From the NCBI RefSeq assembly GCF_014495845.1, contig NZ_CP061080.1, positions 2,779,001 through 2,843,000 of the forward strand: a stretch of DNA of 64,000 nt, read 5' to 3'. The first letter of the stretch is position 1. Each line of letters opens with the position of its first letter. The stretch comes from Aquibium microcysteis (GTDB lineage Bacteria > Pseudomonadota > Alphaproteobacteria > Rhizobiales > Rhizobiaceae). Positions 61,433 to 64,000 of this stretch are shown one piece after another. Made by a program: the position numbers and the translations under genes. Under the pieces are notes generated by a model. The model ran no database searches and was not told the DNA's origin. It saw only the letters and a list, made by a program, of their open reading frames with translations.

Positions 61433-63178
61433 ATGCCAAGCATCGACAAGCACGATCTGGTTGCGGCAATCTACGCCGCTACCCTTCCTCCGGGAAATTT
61501 CGACCGGATGTTCGATCGGCTGGATGAGCTCCTCTTCGCCCCGGGGGCCGACGGCAGGCCGGACGAAGGCGTCGCCGCTCTGGTCGACGAAAGCGCCCTG
61601 GGCCACATCGAAAACGTTCGCTCGATCCAGGAGAGGCTCGTCCGGGCGCGGACCGACGACCAGAGGGCCACGGCCGTCCTCGAAGCGGTGCCGAACCCGT
61701 CCTATCTTGTTCGCCGTTCGGAGACCGTCATCGCCGCCAACGCGATGGCGCATGCGCGGCAGGACCGCATGCCCGCCACCCTGCGCGACCTGCTCGCCGA
61801 TCCGGGAATTCTACGGCGCGTTCGGGAGTACATGGCGTCGGCCGATACCGGCCGGCTGCTCGCGGTGGCCGGCCATGCCGATCCGCTGAGCCGCACACAG
61901 ACCAGCGTTCTGGTGAAGCGGGTCGAGAACGGCTTCCAGGACGCCTCCGAGGAGCCCGTCTACCTGCTGTCCATCGTCGATTTCGGCTTCGACGAAACGG
62001 CCGTCGAACTCTTTCGCAGCGCCTACGGGCTCACCCATGCCGAGGCGCGCGTGGCCGTGCTGCTCGCCAGCGGCCTGCGGCTGCCGGACGTCGCCGCCGA
62101 GCGCGGCGTTTCCGTCGACACCGTGCGGACCCAGATCAAGCTCATCAAGAACAAGACCTCCGTCCGCGACATCCCGGCCCTGGTGCGCCTGCTCTGCGGC
62201 TTCTCGGCCGGCGTCCTCGGTCCGGCGTCGAGACCGGCCGAGCCGGTCGTCGCGCAGGCCGGCCCGGCGCCGGTCAAGGCTCGCCGCCAGATCGTCCTGC
62301 GCGACGGCCGCCGCCTGCAGTATGTCGAGCAGGGCGCAGCGGACGGCGCGCCCGTGCTGATGCTGCACAACCTGCCCTACGGCGCGGAACTGCCGGAGGC
62401 AGCCATCCGGCAGGCCCACAGGGACGGCCTGCGCATCCTCGCCCCCTTCCGCCCCGGCTTCGCCGGCTCCGACAAGGTCGCCGCGGCGAGCGACGACGAT
62501 CTGATCGACAGGGTCGCGGGCGACATGCGCGACCTGCTCGGCCAGCTCGGCATCGCCCGCGCCGTCGTCGTCAGCCATTCGACGTCGGCGCCCTTCGCCC
62601 TGCGCTTCGCGCGGCTCCATCCCGAGCACGTCACGCGGCTCCTCGCCGTCGGCCGAGCGCCGATCTGGCGCGACGAATGGCTGAAATCGACGCCGCAGCG
62701 CCAGCGCTTCATGCTGCGCATGGCGAGGAACCTGCCGCAGATGCTCCCGATCGTGTCATGGGCGATGGTCAGCGTCATGGAGACCGCCTTCGCGCGCGAC
62801 TTCGTCGTCTACAATTGCCGCGACAGCGAAGCCGACGTTCTCGCGATGCGACGAAACCCCGAGATCGCCGATCTCATCGCCAGGACCTCGGTCGAGGCGC
62901 TCCGCAACGGTGTCGAAGCCTTCAGCCGGGAAACCTGCATCACGCTGCTCGATTTTTCGCAGGAGGCCCGATCGACGGCGCACAGGTTCCAGATCCTGCA
63001 CGGGCGCGACGACGCCATCGTGCATCCGTCCCAGTCGCTCGCCTTCGCGGACGTCGTTCCGGGAACGACCGTCGAACTGGTCGACGGCGCAGGCCAGCTC
63101 CTCTTCCTCAGCCACTGGCAGGAGGTCTTCGACGCCATTCGGCGCCGGCAAGGCGTGGCGCCGCAGGCAGCCGCCTGA
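61433..63178 (+). CDS. LuxR-type regulator fused to an alpha/beta-hydrolase-fold domain
   Basis: A 581-residue two-part protein. Residues about 1-190 form an N-terminal sensor-like domain (with VLEAVPNPSYLVRRSETVIAA, PAS-like). Residues about 195-250 are a LuxR helix-turn-helix (YGLTHAEARVAVLLASG, RGVSVDTVRTQIKLIKNKT). Residues about 285-575 are an alpha/beta hydrolase fold (VLMLHNLPYGAELP, LAPFRPGFAGSD, nucleophile elbow VVSHSTSAPFALRFA, acid loop HGRDDAIVHP). The elbow is SHSTS in place of GxSxG, and the usual GxGH before the C-terminus reads GAGQLLF, so the catalytic His is apparently missing. The ATG at 61433 follows GGGAAG. It probably senses a small molecule and regulates the divergent autotransporter. 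Confidence 0.88.
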   Translation: MPSIDKHDLVAAIYAATLPPGNFDRMFDRLDELLFAPGADGRPDEGVAALVDESALGHIENVRSIQERLVRARTDDQRATAVLEAVPNPSYLVRRSETVIAANAMAHARQDRMPATLRDLLADPGILRRVREYMASADTGRLLAVAGHADPLSRTQTSVLVKRVENGFQDASEEPVYLLSIVDFGFDETAVELFRSAYGLTHAEARVAVLLASGLRLPDVAAERGVSVDTVRTQIKLIKNKTSVRDIPALVRLLCGFSAGVLGPASRPAEPVVAQAGPAPVKARRQIVLRDGRRLQYVEQGAADGAPVLMLHNLPYGAELPEAAIRQAHRDGLRILAPFRPGFAGSDKVAAASDDDLIDRVAGDMRDLLGQLGIARAVVVSHSTSAPFALRFARLHPEHVTRLLAVGRAPIWRDEWLKSTPQRQRFMLRMARNLPQMLPIVSWAMVSVMETAFARDFVVYNCRDSEADVLAMRRNPEIADLIARTSVEALRNGVEAFSRETCITLLDFSQEARSTAHRFQILHGRDDAIVHPSQSLAFADVVPGTTVELVDGAGQLLFLSHWQEVFDAIRRRQGVAPQAAA

Positions 63179-63241
63179 CTGCCCGGGCTTTCCCGGCCAG
63201 TGAGCGGGCGGTGGCGGTCTGCCCGGCAGGCGAAACGGCCG

Positions 63242-64000
63242 CTACTGCAGCAGCCGCCCGCCCGTCTGCTGGTGCGGATGGCCGATCGAAGGCTGTCCGT
63301 GGAGCGTGTCCGTCGCCTCCGGCCCCTGCAGCCCGGCCGCCACGATCGACACCCGGAAATTCCCTTCCAGGCTCTTGTCGAAGATCGCGCCGACGATGAT
63401 GTCCGCCTCGTCCGTCACTTCCGCGCGCACGCGCGACGCCGCCTCGTCGACTTCGAACAGCGTCATGTCCATGCCGCCGGAGATCGACACCAGCACGCCC
63501 TTGGCGCCCTTGATCGACGCCTCGTCGAGCAGCGGGTTGGCGATCGCCGCCTCCGCCGCATTCCTTGCCCGGCCCTCGCCCGACGCCTCGCCGGTTCCCA
63601 TCATCGCGCGTCCCATGTCGCGCATGACCGAGCGCACGTCGGCGAAGTCGAGGTTGATCAGGCCTTCCTTGACGATCAGGTCGGTGATGCAGCCGACGCC
63701 CGAATAGAGCACGCGGTCGGCGATCACGAAGGCGTCGGCGAAGGTCGTCTTGGCGTCGGCGACCCGGAACAGGTTCTGGTTGGGGATCACGATCACCGTG
63801 TCCGCCACCTGGCGCAGCCGCTCGATGCCGGCCTCGGCCATCTGCATCCGCCGCCGCCCCTCGAAGGCGAAGGGCTTCGTCACGACCGCGACGGTGAGGA
63901 TGCCGGCGCGCCGCGCCGCCTCGGCGATGACCGGTGCCGCGCCCGTACCGGTGCCGCCGCCCATGCCCGCCGTCACGAAGCACATGTGCGTTCCGGCGAG
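63242..64000 (-). CDS. ftsZ: FtsZ-family cell division GTPase, short C-terminus (5' end off window)
   Basis: The C-terminal 252 residues of an FtsZ; the N-terminus lies beyond the right edge. The tubulin signature [19 protein letters not shown] and the T7 loop [15 protein letters not shown] are intact. After the core the protein ends within about 25 residues ([13 protein letters not shown]). There is no long linker and no conserved terminal peptide for FtsA/ZipA binding such as the alphaproteobacterial DIPAFLRRQ-type end. This resembles the short second FtsZ of rhizobia more than the main FtsZ. The gene converges on the LuxR-hydrolase gene with a 63-base gap that has only a weak CCGGG-CTTT-CCCGG hairpin. 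Confidence 0.92.
   Translation of the reverse strand, partial: LAGTHMCFVTAGMGGGTGTGAAPVIAEAARRAGILTVAVVTKPFAFEGRRRMQMAEAGIERLRQVADTVIVIPNQNLFRVADAKTTFADAFVIADRVLYSGVGCITDLIVKEGLINLDFADVRSVMRDMGRAMMGTGEASGEGRARNAAEAAIANPLLDEASIKGAKGVLVSISGGMDMTLFEVDEAASRVRAEVTDEADIIVGAIFDKSLEGNFRVSIVAAGLQGPEATDTLHGQPSIGHPHQQTGGRLLQ

Noticed and set aside
63183..63196. Bidirectional terminator between the LuxR-hydrolase gene and ftsZ
   Set aside because: The CCGGG-CTTT-CCCGG stem is only five bases and lacks a T-run on either side; too weak to list as a feature.

Overview
This is a GC-rich window with the gene content of an alphaproteobacterium, most likely in the Hyphomicrobiales (Rhizobiales). The support is a YtfQRT-YjfF sugar importer, LIV-type and TAXI-TRAP transporters, an aa3-type oxidase with fused subunits I+III, rhizobial-style exopolysaccharide genes, a short second-type FtsZ, and intergenic palindromes of the 'cgtcattccggggccgcgc' kind that are common in this order. 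The genus cannot be named from the sequence alone. Both window edges cut a gene.

Region 1 (1-19031) is a catabolic and uptake island. Leftward genes encode two SDR dehydrogenases, an isochorismatase-fold amidase, an ICL/PEP-mutase-family lyase, two maleate-isomerase/Asp-Glu-racemase paralogues, a metallo-beta-lactamase-fold hydrolase, an aldehyde dehydrogenase, a PuuE-like deacetylase and a class A flavin monooxygenase. Two GntR regulators (HutC/UTRA and FCD types) sit among them. Rightward genes encode a complete LIV-type ABC importer and a TAXI TRAP transporter. The enzyme set suggests opening of an N-heterocycle or cyclic imide, deamidation to a small diacid and isomerisation, but the substrate is unknown.

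Region 2 (19258-28675) holds respiration and sulfur genes: a CopD/HemJ-like protein, a DUF2231 protein, cytochrome oxidase subunit II, a subunit I+III fusion, a small membrane protein, then leftward a periplasmic rhodanese, a YeeE/TsuA-type thiosulfate permease, a Cys-Ala-Pro-rich small exported protein and a His-rich protein. A sorbosone-dehydrogenase-like propeller protein closes the region.

Region 3 (28996-34336) is the ytfQ-ytfR-ytfT-yjfF (galactofuranose-type) ABC operon with its own FCD GntR regulator.

Region 4 (34503-50045) is an exopolysaccharide locus. It has GDP-fucose synthesis (gmd, fcl), an O-antigen ligase/polymerase-like protein, a TPR-like exported protein, a Wzz/tyrosine-kinase fusion, a Wza-type export lipoprotein, a CpsB-type phosphatase, a small FecR-like secreted protein, phosphomannomutase, manC, galE and ugd. 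No glycosyltransferase is visible in the window, so assembly enzymes must lie elsewhere.

Region 5 (50366-63178) is a surface-protein region: a 1636-residue beta-helix autotransporter, about 1.3 kb of nested palindromes and direct duplications, and a divergently arranged pair. The pair is a 1488-residue autotransporter with a thrice-repeated unrecognised Cys-containing domain alternating with PKD/Ig-like domains, and a LuxR-type regulator fused to an alpha/beta-hydrolase domain that appears to have lost its catalytic histidine. A perfect 9-4-9 palindrome lies between them. This regulator/autotransporter module is my best candidate for an undescribed system. A short FtsZ homologue (partial) ends the window.
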